This document shows, in pieces, positions 1 to 7,448 of a stretch of 22,032 nucleotides of DNA (within the stretch, counting starts at the first letter, position 1; every line of letters starts with the position of its first letter). Origin of the DNA: Deinococcus ruber (GTDB lineage Bacteria > Deinococcota > Deinococci > Deinococcales > Deinococcaceae); NCBI RefSeq assembly GCF_014648095.1, contig NZ_BMQL01000070.1, positions 1-22,032 of the forward strand. Reading direction: 5' to 3'. The notes under the pieces were generated by a model. That model ran no database searches. It worked only from the letters and a program-made list of their open reading frames with translations, and was not told the DNA's origin. The position numbers and the translations under genes are program-made.

Positions 1-139
1 CAATCACGAGCTGGCGGCTTGGTCGTCCCATTTCTCAAAAGTATAACCTTGCTGTACTTAAGTGGCGCGGTGCGGCTTGTGCGGGCAGGTGCAGGAGGTT
101 CTCTGCTGCCGTCGCCCTGCAAGATTTTGTTTGTATCTG

Positions 140-1282
140 TCAGTCGTCCGCACTTTCGAACTGCACGGCTCGGTGCCTGAGAACACGGGCGCGGAAGACC
201 CGGCGGCGGATTGAAGTGCGAGACGCCAACTGGGGAACCACGACATTGACGCCACTCAGCGTCTGTAACCAGCGTGTGACAGGACGGCAGAAAGCGTGAT
301 CGATCAGCACCGACAACAGCAATACACAGCACAGATACACCGCGACGTACCAGCCAGACAACAGAGGGGCCTTCCAGAATGTCTGGAATGCAATTTGAAC
401 CGGCTGATGAATCATATAGAGCACCAGAGTCGAATTGGCGATCTGCCGCGCCCTGATGCGGCTCAGCCAGGGTGCCAGTCGTTCACCTACAGACAGGGCT
501 GTCAGGAGCAGCAGCAGCGACAGAGGCGCAAATATTCCGTTGTTGACGGCGAACGTGTCACGGGGCAGAAGGGCCATCGCCAGCACAACGCTGCCTGCAC
601 CTGCCCAGAGCAGCTCTGGGCGTGGTCGCCATGTCCAGGCCCGGCGCTCGATCAGCAGGGCCGTGACCATGCCCAACATAAATTCCGGCCAGCGCATCAG
701 GGGATTGTTGTGAAGATACAGGGCCCAGGCGTCTGCGTTGAACGTTACCGGAAGATGAACGAGCACCATCGAGACTGCGATGCCCAGCAGCCATAGCCCC
801 GCCAGCGAACCGAGCAGCATTTTCTCGGAGCGGCTTTGCCAGAACTTCAGAACCGCTGGAAACGTGAGGTAGAAAAACATCAGGCAACTGGCAGACCACG
901 CGGGAGCATTCAGAAGATGCGAGCTGCCCACAAACCACGTCTGCGTCATCGTCAGGAACATCAGTACGTCAGTCGAGGGCAGGTACCAGAACCGCTGCAC
1001 CATAAACATCAGGCCCAGCCCCAGCAGATAGGGCGGCAGGATGCGCGTCGCCCGTCGCCAGATGAACCGCTGCTGGGCCGCGTAATCCAGAGGCCGTCGC
1101 CCGTACAGCGTGGTCAACAGGAATCCGGACAGAATGAAAAATAAAGACGTCGCCGACTGACCCCGGGAGAAGAAAAGGGTAAGAGGCTCCTGTCTAAAGT
1201 GAATCCCAAGGTGAAACACCACGATATAAAACGCAGCGAGGAAACGGAGCAGATCCAGCCCAGCCAGTTGCGTCTTGGTCAT
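140..1282 (-). CDS. Acyltransferase family 3 membrane protein
   Basis: This 380-residue protein is an integral membrane acyltransferase of the AT3 (Acyl_transf_3/OafA) family, which moves acyl groups, usually acetyl, onto envelope or secreted glycans. It opens GLDLLRFLAAFYIVVFHLG, and R13 and H24 form the family's R-X10-H motif. The LFFILSGFLL segment is also typical, and about ten hydrophobic helices follow. The ATG at 1282 is preceded by AAGGAG, which fixes the start. The last 40 or so residues are a basic hydrophilic tail that I do not recognise. A secreted SGNH hydrolase gene lies divergently upstream, and AT3 domains are often fused to or paired with SGNH domains. The two may therefore act on one polymer. 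The substrate cannot be read from the sequence. Confidence 0.88.
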   Translation of the reverse strand: MTKTQLAGLDLLRFLAAFYIVVFHLGIHFRQEPLTLFFSRGQSATSLFFILSGFLLTTLYGRRPLDYAAQQRFIWRRATRILPPYLLGLGLMFMVQRFWYLPSTDVLMFLTMTQTWFVGSSHLLNAPAWSASCLMFFYLTFPAVLKFWQSRSEKMLLGSLAGLWLLGIAVSMVLVHLPVTFNADAWALYLHNNPLMRWPEFMLGMVTALLIERRAWTWRPRPELLWAGAGSVVLAMALLPRDTFAVNNGIFAPLSLLLLLTALSVGERLAPWLSRIRARQIANSTLVLYMIHQPVQIAFQTFWKAPLLSGWYVAVYLCCVLLLSVLIDHAFCRPVTRWLQTLSGVNVVVPQLASRTSIRRRVFRARVLRHRAVQFESADD

Positions 1283-1339
1283 GAACTCCTTGCAGCACGG
1301 ACGACGTCCACTCGTGTGGCGCCTTTCACGCTGTCTTTG

Positions 1340-2158
1340 GTGCGTGACCTCAACTATAGTGGGTTTCTTACAGCCGTACCTGGAAATTGTGAAAAAGTTG
1401 ATGGCGGATTAAGAACTCGGCGTCTGAAATTATGTTCTACCCTTGCTGTGGCCGTGACCGCTCTCGGAACATTAGGAGCTGGCCAGCCGGGTCTGGCTCC
1501 TTCACCCGCGGCGCATCGGCTGTGTCAGACCGCTCTTTCCGGCGCACAGTGGCACGGCACCTCGCCCGCTGCCCGGTTCGGAGAACTCAGGATCGTGGCG
1601 CTGGGTTCCTCCTCGACGGCTGGAGCCGGAGCGAGCACCGCGGCGGAAGGGTATGTGGCCCAACTTGCGGGCATGCTGCACCACGCCCCTGCATACCGCA
1701 GCGCAGTGGTCTGGAACAAAGGCGTTGGGGGCAACACCCTGGACGATGAACTGGCTCGCCGGACACGCGACGTGTATGCGCTCAATCCAAATGTGGTCCT
1801 GCTCCAGAGCGGCATGAATGACGCCCTTCAACACCGCGATGTGGCGACGTTCAAGCGGAATCTTTCAGGCTTTGTTCAGGAGCTGAAGGCGCACCGAATC
1901 CAGGTCGTGCTGCTGGACAGCCAGTATGTGCCTTCGCTCGCCACGAATTCCGAATATCACAGGTTCCTGAATGCCGTCAGCGAGGTGGGTCAGGAGCAGC
2001 AGGTGCCCGTGCTGGCACGGTACAAGCTGAGTGTCCAGCTGATGACGCAGGCAGCGATGACGCCCGGCGAACTGGTCGCACACGACCAGCTGCATCCCAA
2101 CGATTTCTCGCACTGGTGCATCGCCGAGGCGCTTGCACAGTACTTTCAGCCCAGCTGA
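1340..2158 (+). CDS. Secreted SGNH/GDSL hydrolase
   Basis: This is an SGNH-fold hydrolase (lipase, esterase or deacetylase class). All the blocks are present: GSSS near nt 1604-1615 with the nucleophilic Ser, the glycine of KGVGGNT, GMND at nt 1811-1822, and DQLHP at nt 2084-2098 with the catalytic Asp and His. A hydrophobic stretch (LCSTLAVAVTALGTLGAG) before the domain looks like a signal peptide, so the enzyme is probably exported. The start is uncertain. The frame is open from an ATG at 1199, which overlaps the divergent acyltransferase gene. GTG codons lie at 1340 and 1448 and a CTG at 1424 would start exactly at the signal peptide. None has a good ribosome binding site, and 1340 is a compromise. 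The gene converges with the RNase H-fold gene eight bases downstream. Confidence 0.8.
   Translation: MRDLNYSGFLTAVPGNCEKVDGGLRTRRLKLCSTLAVAVTALGTLGAGQPGLAPSPAAHRLCQTALSGAQWHGTSPAARFGELRIVALGSSSTAGAGASTAAEGYVAQLAGMLHHAPAYRSAVVWNKGVGGNTLDDELARRTRDVYALNPNVVLLQSGMNDALQHRDVATFKRNLSGFVQELKAHRIQVVLLDSQYVPSLATNSEYHRFLNAVSEVGQEQQVPVLARYKLSVQLMTQAAMTPGELVAHDQLHPNDFSHWCIAEALAQYFQPS
1353..1360. promoter_or_regulatory. Palindromic -10-like ACTATAGT between divergent genes
   Basis: ACTATAGT reads TATAGT on both strands and lies between the acyltransferase and SGNH hydrolase genes. It could be a shared -10 element, but neither strand has a convincing -35 hexamer at 16-18 bp, so this is only a candidate. 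Confidence 0.25.
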
Positions 2159-2166
2159 GAAAGGCG

Positions 2167-3036
2167 TCAGTACAGCTGGGTTGCTCCGGTTCGCAGGGCA
2201 AAATGCACCCGCCGCAGCGCCACCTGCTGACTGCGCGACAGCGGGTGTTCCTGTGCCAGACGGTACAGTGCGCGGGCGTGGTTGGCGAAGCGGTGCGGCG
2301 CATCGGTATCGCGGGTGGCGCTGTACTCGAAGGTGATCTCTGCTCCCAGAGACGTCACCAGGTCGTCCAGCCGTTCCAGCGTCTCCGACTTTCGCCGCTC
2401 CGGGTGAATCAGGTCTTCGTCGTAGCGCCGGACATGAAACAGGTGATCGCTCCGCACGCAGTAGCGGGTATAGCCGAGCAGGCGGGCGTGTACCAGCGCC
2501 GTGCGGATGGCCTCGCGCTCGGCCATACTCTCGTGTCCCGGGGTGGGCAGCATCGCCGCGTAAGGAGCGCCATTCAGGGTGTACCCGATACTCAGCGTTC
2601 CGTCCTGTTTGTCGGCGCTGCCATCCGTGCGGATCACCACCTCGGCTGTTTCCACGTGGGGATGATGGGCCAGAAGCACGTCCTGTTCTGCCGCACTCGG
2701 CAGCGATCCCGATCCCAGTCGGAACAGGGCCAAGGCCAGAGTTCCCGCCTGACGTGCCGAGGAATCGTCTGAAAGCGGCAGCGCCAGTTGGGTGATACCC
2801 AGCGCGGCGGCATGTCTCCTGGCGACTTCCAGCGCCCGCACCGACACGCTGGGAAGCGCCACGCCGTAGGGCACGCCGTCCAGCAGGTAGCCCACGCTCC
2901 CCGGCAGGTCAGCGACACTCAGGGTGGCCTGCTGATGCCGGGCAGAAGCGGGAACCGACTTCACAGACAGACGCTTCTGAATTCCGGCTGCTTCTTCCAC
3001 ACGCTGTCTCCTCGCGCTGCGGCGTGAACCCGCCAT
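2167..3036 (-). CDS. Tandem RNase H-fold protein, C-terminal copy active-site-like
   Basis: The protein has 289 residues. Residues about 131-200 look like a ribonuclease HI-type domain: TDGS gives D138, MAERE gives E173 and VRSD gives D197, the carboxylates that bind the two metals in RNase H. An NHARAL segment near the C-terminus resembles the last RNase H helix. Residues about 36-91 look like a second, degenerate copy: SVGYLLDGVPYGVALP matches LSIGYTLNGAPYAAMLP in the C-terminal copy, and the following Ala-rich helix ends in LPLSDD where the other ends in CVRSD. The first copy lacks the TDGS aspartate and the helix glutamate. A role in cutting RNA-DNA hybrids is inferred from the fold alone. 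The N-terminus is basic (SRRSARRQR). The ATG at 3036 has only a weak purine-rich site upstream. Confidence 0.7.
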   Translation of the reverse strand: MAGSRRSARRQRVEEAAGIQKRLSVKSVPASARHQQATLSVADLPGSVGYLLDGVPYGVALPSVSVRALEVARRHAAALGITQLALPLSDDSSARQAGTLALALFRLGSGSLPSAAEQDVLLAHHPHVETAEVVIRTDGSADKQDGTLSIGYTLNGAPYAAMLPTPGHESMAEREAIRTALVHARLLGYTRYCVRSDHLFHVRRYDEDLIHPERRKSETLERLDDLVTSLGAEITFEYSATRDTDAPHRFANHARALYRLAQEHPLSRSQQVALRRVHFALRTGATQLY

Positions 3037-3161
3037 GTACTGAAAGCCCCTTTCAGATGGTTGCTCAGCCAGGTCCGGACACTGTTCAGCTGAGGGTACA
3101 CCGGTCGAGGTACCAGACGCTCGGCCCGCATGTCTTAACTATTCTGCATTGAGTGGCTAGG

Positions 3162-3190
3162 TTGCACATTCACCCTAAAAACATTTATTT
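3162..3190 (+). promoter_or_regulatory. Possible promoter for the algF-like gene
   Basis: TTGCAC (3162-3167), a 17-bp spacer and TTATTT (3185-3190) lie in an AT-rich stretch of an otherwise GC-rich region, upstream of the algF-like gene. The -10 match is poor, so confidence is low. Confidence 0.25.
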
Positions 3191-3244
3191 ATCGTTAAGG
3201 TACGACGACTTGAGTGTGCCTCGTGGCCATTTACATCGTTCTTG

Positions 3245-3873
3245 ATGCCTGTCAGTTCAGCCCTCCTACAGGCATCATACGGCTCTTTTCCTCCGGCCTT
3301 GAAGATGTTTCTCGCGTTTACGTTCCTCGGTATCGCCTCAGCGCATGACACGCTGCAGCAGGCAGCTCCGCCCCCCAACGGCATCGTTCGTGTGGGTGGT
3401 CATACCTTGAGCGAGTCGGCGCTGAAACTCAGTCCTGTCGGAGGCGCCTTTGAAACTGCCCTGGCCGCCCACGAGATCGGACCTTATCACAGAGTGCCCA
3501 AGGGAAAGCCTGTGCTTGAAGTCGATGGCCTGAAGCTTCAGAAAGCCCTTCACCTGCCGGCTGGCCGCTTCTATACCGTCGCCGTGACAGGAATCCGTCC
3601 GAAGCCAGCGCTCACGGTTCTGAGCGAAGCACCCGACCCAATGTCGCGCAGGTCCACATCGACCTGCACAACCTCAGCATCTCAAATGGTTCGCTGCTGA
3701 ACGCCGACAGCAAAGCAACCCTCTTCAGGAATCAGGCCCCGCTCAGTGCCAATTCCTTCAGCGTCCAGCTCCGGGTAGACCGAGACAGCCAGACCCTGAC
3801 GACTCTGGAAGCGACTGAAAGCCAGGCCTGGCGGCCCACCGCGTGTTTGTCTTCGGCGGCTCCCCCTGACGAT
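3245..3873 (+). pseudogene. algF: AlgF-like alginate O-acetylation protein, frameshifted
   Basis: AlgF is a periplasmic accessory protein of alginate-type polysaccharide O-acetylation. The open segment 3245-3700 carries a signal-like stretch (MFLAFTFLGIASA, ATG at 3305) and AlgF-like text such as NGIVRVGGHTL and GRFYTVAVTG. Near 3638-3641 (gacccaatg) the sensible text moves from frame 2 to frame 1, continuing as NVAQVHIDLHNLSISNG. One missing C in the CCC run would explain this. A second one-base loss near 3825 is suggested because AAHRVFVFGGSP followed by TGA at 3871 reads in frame 3, 24 bases before the next gene. The start is either the ATG at 3245 or the one at 3305. Assignment to AlgF rests on pattern and on the AlgX/J-like neighbour. 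The breaks may be real decay or sequencing errors. Confidence 0.55.
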
Positions 3874-3897
3874 CCGGCACTCCAGGCGACCAGACTC

Positions 3898-4104
3898 ATG
3901 CGCGTATCTTCTTTTCTTGTTCCGGTGTTGGTCGTCCTGGCTGCCTCCAGCGCGGCTGCCCAGAGCGTCACGCCCGACTGCGCCGCCAAACTGATCAAAC
4001 AGGCCGGCATGTATTCCGGCCTGCAGGGTTCGTATTCCTACACGCCCGCCTCAGCGGCCAGTGGATGGGCCATCCCTGGGCACAAGCCCTCCAAGCCGCC
4101 CTGA
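3898..4104 (+). pseudogene. N-terminal fragment of an AlgX/AlgJ-like acetyltransferase
   Basis: The ATG at 3898 opens a clear signal peptide (MRVSSFLVPVLVVLAASSAAA, cleavage before QSV). A short mature segment containing TPDCAAKLIKQ follows, and the frame closes at 4104. The protein-like text appears to continue in another frame over about 4065-4170 (ALQAALSFGQIAAAVKARG, then VLGPVPSR). That resembles the substrate-region strand and helix of AlgX-family proteins. From about 4170 the text moves on into the long downstream segment. Each change of frame corresponds to one lost base. This fragment is therefore the 5' end of a broken gene, not an independent small protein. Confidence 0.5.
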
Positions 4105-5086
4105 GCTTCGGGCAGATCGCGGCGGCCGTCAAAGCTCGGGGTACGACGCAGGTGCTGGGGCCTGTGCCGTCCCGTTCCATATCACCGGACAGAGGGCGTA
4201 TGCCTGCGATCACACGCTCGACGCCGAAATCCCCTTCAGAGCGCCCGCCTTCCCCCTCTGGGCCACCGTCAACTACGCCCTGTTCCAGGAGGCCAGAGAC
4301 GGTGCCCTGATCGGCAGGAACGGCTGGCTCTCCAGCGCCGAGGAATTCCAGACGGCACCCGGCGACCCACTGAAGCGCACGGGTAAACTGCGCTCCATCT
4401 GCCATGTCCATAACATTCTTCAGGCACAGGGCGTGGCCCTGGTTTCTGCCAAATTCAGGATCTCCGCCGATCAACCCGGGTCGCGGCACGTCGCGGTTCA
4501 ACTGGCCAGCCAGTACCCCAACTTCCTGCGTCAGCTGCATCACGCGGGCATCACCGCCCCGGATCTGCTGACCGCATTTCAGCACGCCGGGCATACCGGA
4601 AATGCCGCGCTGTTTCTCCGAACCGACACGCACTGGTCACCCGCTGGAGCCGCGTTAGCTGCACAGATGGTCGCGCGGACAGTCCGGTCTGCTCATACGA
4701 ACGTGTCGCCCGCCCAGTTTTCGACCACCCTCGGTCCGGTACAGGCAAGATCTGGCGACCTCCTGAACTATCTGCCTGTTGCTGGCCGCATTGGGCCTTT
4801 GCAGGACCTGACAGGCACCAACAGCATCGAGCGGACCGATGCTGGGGCCTCATGTTCGCTGCTGGGCACGGAGAGCCTTCCTGTGGCTCTAGTGGGCACG
4901 AGCTACAGTGCCCGCACCAAAAACAACGTCTGGAACTTCGACAGTCAACTTCAACAGTTTCTGGGCAGCGAGGTCCTGAACGCCGCACAGGAAGGCAAAG
5001 GCCCCATCAGCCCGATGGCGGCGTATCTGACGTCCAGTGAATGGAACACCGCCCCGCCAAAGGTGGTCGTCTGGGAAATTCCCTAA
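4061..5086 (+). CDS. AlgX/AlgJ-family polysaccharide O-acetyltransferase, 5' end broken
   Basis: This long open segment encodes the catalytic SGNH-like domain of the AlgX/AlgJ family, which acetylates alginate-type polymers in the periplasm. Visible features are the family's GRNGWL near nt 4313, RTDTHWS with the Asp and His at nt 4625 and 4631, and GTSYS with the probable nucleophilic Ser at nt 4901. It ends with PPKVVVWEIP, as AlgJ does and as AlgX does before its carbohydrate-binding module, which is absent here. The first 35 or so codons after the ATG at 4061 do not look like real protein. The true N-terminus probably came from the frame starting at 3898. APAFPLWATVNYALFQEARDG just before GRNGWL looks like an AlgJ N-terminal region. 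No AlgI-type MBOAT gene is in the window. Function is doubtful unless the frameshifts are artefacts. Confidence 0.65.
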   Translation: MDGPSLGTSPPSRPELRADRGGRQSSGYDAGAGACAVPFHITGQRAYACDHTLDAEIPFRAPAFPLWATVNYALFQEARDGALIGRNGWLSSAEEFQTAPGDPLKRTGKLRSICHVHNILQAQGVALVSAKFRISADQPGSRHVAVQLASQYPNFLRQLHHAGITAPDLLTAFQHAGHTGNAALFLRTDTHWSPAGAALAAQMVARTVRSAHTNVSPAQFSTTLGPVQARSGDLLNYLPVAGRIGPLQDLTGTNSIERTDAGASCSLLGTESLPVALVGTSYSARTKNNVWNFDSQLQQFLGSEVLNAAQEGKGPISPMAAYLTSSEWNTAPPKVVVWEIP

Positions 5087-5198
5087 CGCTACCTGCGCGT
5101 CCAGTACGCCGAAGAGACCGCATCCGACCACTGAGTCCACTCGTTTTCCCACCGCAGAACGTTCCAACAAGCTCCGCGATGACCAGATTCGGTGAAAC

Positions 5199-5221
5199 CA
5201 ATCCCCCAAGTTCACCGATAG
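5199..5221 (+). repeat. Isolated iteron copy downstream of rep
   Basis: The iteron core CCCCCAAGTTCACCGATAG is preceded here by CAAT. It lies 18 bp beyond the rep stop codon, about 1.5 kb from the main array and in the same orientation. All 23 bases are identical, in inverted orientation, to the copy at 8496-8518. Array copies instead have TTT or ATT before the C run. Confidence 0.85.
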
Positions 5222-5239
5222 GTAGGCCGTTGAGGCGGC

Positions 5240-6595
5240 TCAGGCGAGCTGTTTACGGAGATCGGCAATGAAGGCCTGCATTCCCAGCGCGGCGCGGGCA
5301 GCACTGGCTTCACGGATCAGCGTACCTGCATCCAGGCGGCCATCACGGGTCGATGCCTGCAACGCGTCGATCTCGGTCACACTCAGATGCGCCTTCAGCA
5401 GAAAGCGCAGCGTCTTCATCTGATCCTCGCCCGAAGGGAGTGGCGGGGGCAGCTCGTTCACCGCCGTGGTCTTCACAGGACTGCTGCCAATTCCCTTCTT
5501 GGCCGGTGCATGCGAGAGAGGCAGCAGCGCCACCTGAGCCTCGTATTTTTCAGGGTTCTTCAGCACGTCTGCCGCGACGGCTGCCGGGTTGCGTGGCGGC
5601 GTGCCGTAACTGGCAAGAACCTGCCGCGCCTTTGCCAGCCGCCGCTGCACCTCTGCCGTGTCCAGGCTTCCCAGAACTGTTCGCAGGCTCGGAGCTTTCA
5701 GCCCAAGCGCTTCCAGTTCGGTGCGGAAGGCCACGTGCGGCTCCTCCTCGGTGGTCAGCGGGCTGAACCGGTACACGACCTGCTGCTTGGCTCCCCGGCC
5801 TTCATACTCGACCGCTTTCAGATACCCGATTTCCAGCAGTTCCTCATGGGCTGGCTCGATAGACCGGCGAATCTTATCCGGCTGATCGTTGATAATTTTA
5901 CAGGCCTGCTTGAGTTCCATCAGCGACATCTGCAGGTCCATCACGATCCGTTCCGGGTTGGTGGGATCCCGGCGCTTGGCGTCCAGAAATCGGTAAAACG
6001 CCCGGGTTGAGCGGCGTTTGAGCAGCCGTGCCACGCGTGGATCCATAGGCCGCACAAAACCTGCCCGGATGGAATTGACCAGCGCCGGGGCGAGTGTCAA
6101 CACCAGGGCCGAGTCGCTGTCGATGTCTCCTTCGATGCTGCTGGTGAACTCAAGCTCGTGAACGATTCGCAGACCCACGGTGGTGTATCGCCCCCGGCGA
6201 TGATCACGCCACAGCCGCGTGATCTGGTACGACGTCGTCCACAGGCGCTGCAGGCTTTCGCGCAGCAACCGGTACGACGCGCCGTTGACATCCATGCCAG
6301 CCAACTGAAGCAGGCTGTAAGCCGAAGTGACCATCCGCCCGTCCTCCGGGTCACCCTGCTCGCGAAAGAGGGTAATGAGCGCCGTTATGACGTCGTTATC
6401 AACCCCGTGCGGCACACCGTATTCAGGCAGCGCCTTGCAGATGACCTTGCCGTGTTGACCGTCGATCTCAAATGTCTCCTCCCAGCTGGAATAGTCCGCA
6501 GGAATGCGTTCCTGCATGCTGACCAGACCCAGGCGGAGCACATTCATTTCCTCGAACCGGACAGGAAGATCTTGAGCGCCGCGTTTCAAGGTCAT
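5240..6595 (-). CDS. repA: Plasmid replication initiator protein (RepA type)
   Basis: The protein has 451 residues and resembles the replication initiator protein A family found on plasmids, including Deinococcus plasmids. Residues about 65-150 (DNDVITALITLF, SAYSLLQLAGM, SYRLLRESLQRLW) and the following TRLWRDHRRGRYTT segment read like its initiator winged-helix region. The stretch KQACKIINDQPDKIRRSIEPAHEELLEIGYL looks like a second winged helix. The C-terminal 100 residues are a low-similarity helical tail. It would bind the iterons at 6727-7062 and open the origin. The ATG at 6595 has no Shine-Dalgarno, but TAAACT (minus strand, 6606-6611) ends ten bases upstream, so a near-leaderless transcript is possible. 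A second ATG at codon 17 has GAGG very close in front. Family assignment is by pattern and context: the upstream iterons make it firm that this is a Rep protein. Confidence 0.85.
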   Translation of the reverse strand: MTLKRGAQDLPVRFEEMNVLRLGLVSMQERIPADYSSWEETFEIDGQHGKVICKALPEYGVPHGVDNDVITALITLFREQGDPEDGRMVTSAYSLLQLAGMDVNGASYRLLRESLQRLWTTSYQITRLWRDHRRGRYTTVGLRIVHELEFTSSIEGDIDSDSALVLTLAPALVNSIRAGFVRPMDPRVARLLKRRSTRAFYRFLDAKRRDPTNPERIVMDLQMSLMELKQACKIINDQPDKIRRSIEPAHEELLEIGYLKAVEYEGRGAKQQVVYRFSPLTTEEEPHVAFRTELEALGLKAPSLRTVLGSLDTAEVQRRLAKARQVLASYGTPPRNPAAVAADVLKNPEKYEAQVALLPLSHAPAKKGIGSSPVKTTAVNELPPPLPSGEDQMKTLRFLLKAHLSVTEIDALQASTRDGRLDAGTLIREASAARAALGMQAFIADLRKQLA

Positions 6596-6621
6596 GAGTG
6601 CAGACAGTTTACCCCGAGCTG

Positions 6622-6690
6622 CCTACTTGTTGTTGTTTTTTTATCTGTTTAAAAGAAGTAAAAGAATTGTTGTAACAACAACAAGAGGCT
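6622..6690. other. AT-rich segment with 12-bp inverted repeat (candidate unwinding/operator region)
   Basis: This stretch between rep and the iterons is strikingly AT-rich. It holds a perfect 12-bp inverted repeat, CTTGTTGTTGTT (6626-6637) and AACAACAACAAG (6674-6685). Within it TTGTT-GT-AACAA (6667-6678) forms a small dyad. Its position next to the iterons fits a DNA unwinding element. The dyad could also be a rep autoregulation operator. Confidence 0.5.
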
Positions 6691-6726
6691 GTCCCTATTC
6701 GTGTCTGAGACGGCCTTCAGAACCTC

Positions 6727-7062
6727 TTTCCCCCCAAGTTCACCGATAGTTTTTGCCCTCTTTCCCCCAAGTTCACCGATAGTTTTTGCCCTCTTTCCCC
6801 CAAGTACACCGATAGTACCGATCCATTTCCCCCCAAGCTCACCGATAGTTTTTGCCCTCTTTCCCCCAAGTACACCGATAGTGCTTTTTGCATTTCCCCC
6901 CAAGTACACCGATAGCACCGACCCATTTCCCCCCAAGCTCACCGATAGTGGCGAGGCAAGGAAAGCGATAGGTGTTTTCCGTCACTGGGACGTGCTTTCT
7001 CAGTATTTCCCCCCAAGTTCACCGATAGCATGTTTTTTCATTCCCCCCAAGTTGACCGATAG
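6727..7062 (+). repeat. Iteron array, nine direct copies (plasmid replication origin)
   Basis: Nine same-orientation copies of (A/T)TTC5-6AAGNNNACCGATAG begin near 6727, 6761, 6794, 6826, 6860, 6893, 6926, 7006 and 7040. Measured at the AAG, the steps are 33, 33, 33, 33, 34, 33, 80 and 34 bp, close to three helical turns, so bound Rep would lie on one face. The variable triplet is GTTCACC (copies 1, 2, 8), GTACACC (3, 5, 6), GCTCACC (4, 7) or GTTGACC (9). Spacers are partly repeated too (TTTTTGCCCTC three times; ACCGAYCCA twice). This is a classic Rep-binding iteron origin. Because 33 is a multiple of three, the array stays open as repetitive spurious frames on both strands. Confidence 0.92.
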
Positions 7063-7448
7063 TGCCGTCAAGACTGATTCGAATTATCTAGTTGTGTAGG
7101 AAGGCGTAAGCATAGGGTGGTCTGGTCAGTTGAATGCCAGGCCGGACGAACAGTTGAGGCCCGTTCTGCTGTTCCCACTACCTTTTATTACGGCCACTGA
7201 CCTAAGGTCGCCGCTTCGGGAACGGTGTAGGGGCGCTTAGTGCACCGTGCCGCCCCGTACAGGCCTGTGTCACCAGCGCTAGCACTCACAAGCCCAAAGG
7301 TTCCGTGGAAGCCTTGCGCGCTGCCACTGAGTGGGTAGACGGCTGAAAACCTAACATCGAAGGGTGACACAGGAAGGTCAGGTTGAATCCGCCTCGTTCA
7401 CCTGGCAGCTTTGCCCGGCGACATGCGGCATCAGTCCATCCGGTTTGC
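7063..7448. other. Non-coding stretch between iterons and the AraC-family gene
   Basis: I see no convincing gene here. It contains a small palindrome GACCTAAGGTC (7199-7209) and an 11-bp perfect inverted repeat, CCTGTGTCACC (7264-7274) and its complement at 7363-7373. It may hold further origin elements, but nothing identifies them. Confidence 0.4.

Noticed and set aside
6727..7062. CRISPR array
   Set aside because: Spacers are only about 10-11 bp and themselves repeat; repeat sequence and neighbour rep gene are those of iterons; no cas genes.
6649..7099. Long repetitive open frames on both strands (FPPSSPIVFALFPPS-like and its minus-strand counterpart)
   Set aside because: They arise because the iteron pitch is 33 bp, a multiple of three; no ribosome binding site or protein family features.
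7188..7370. 60-codon minus-strand frame
   Set aside because: No family features, and it spans the spaced inverted repeat; likely chance.
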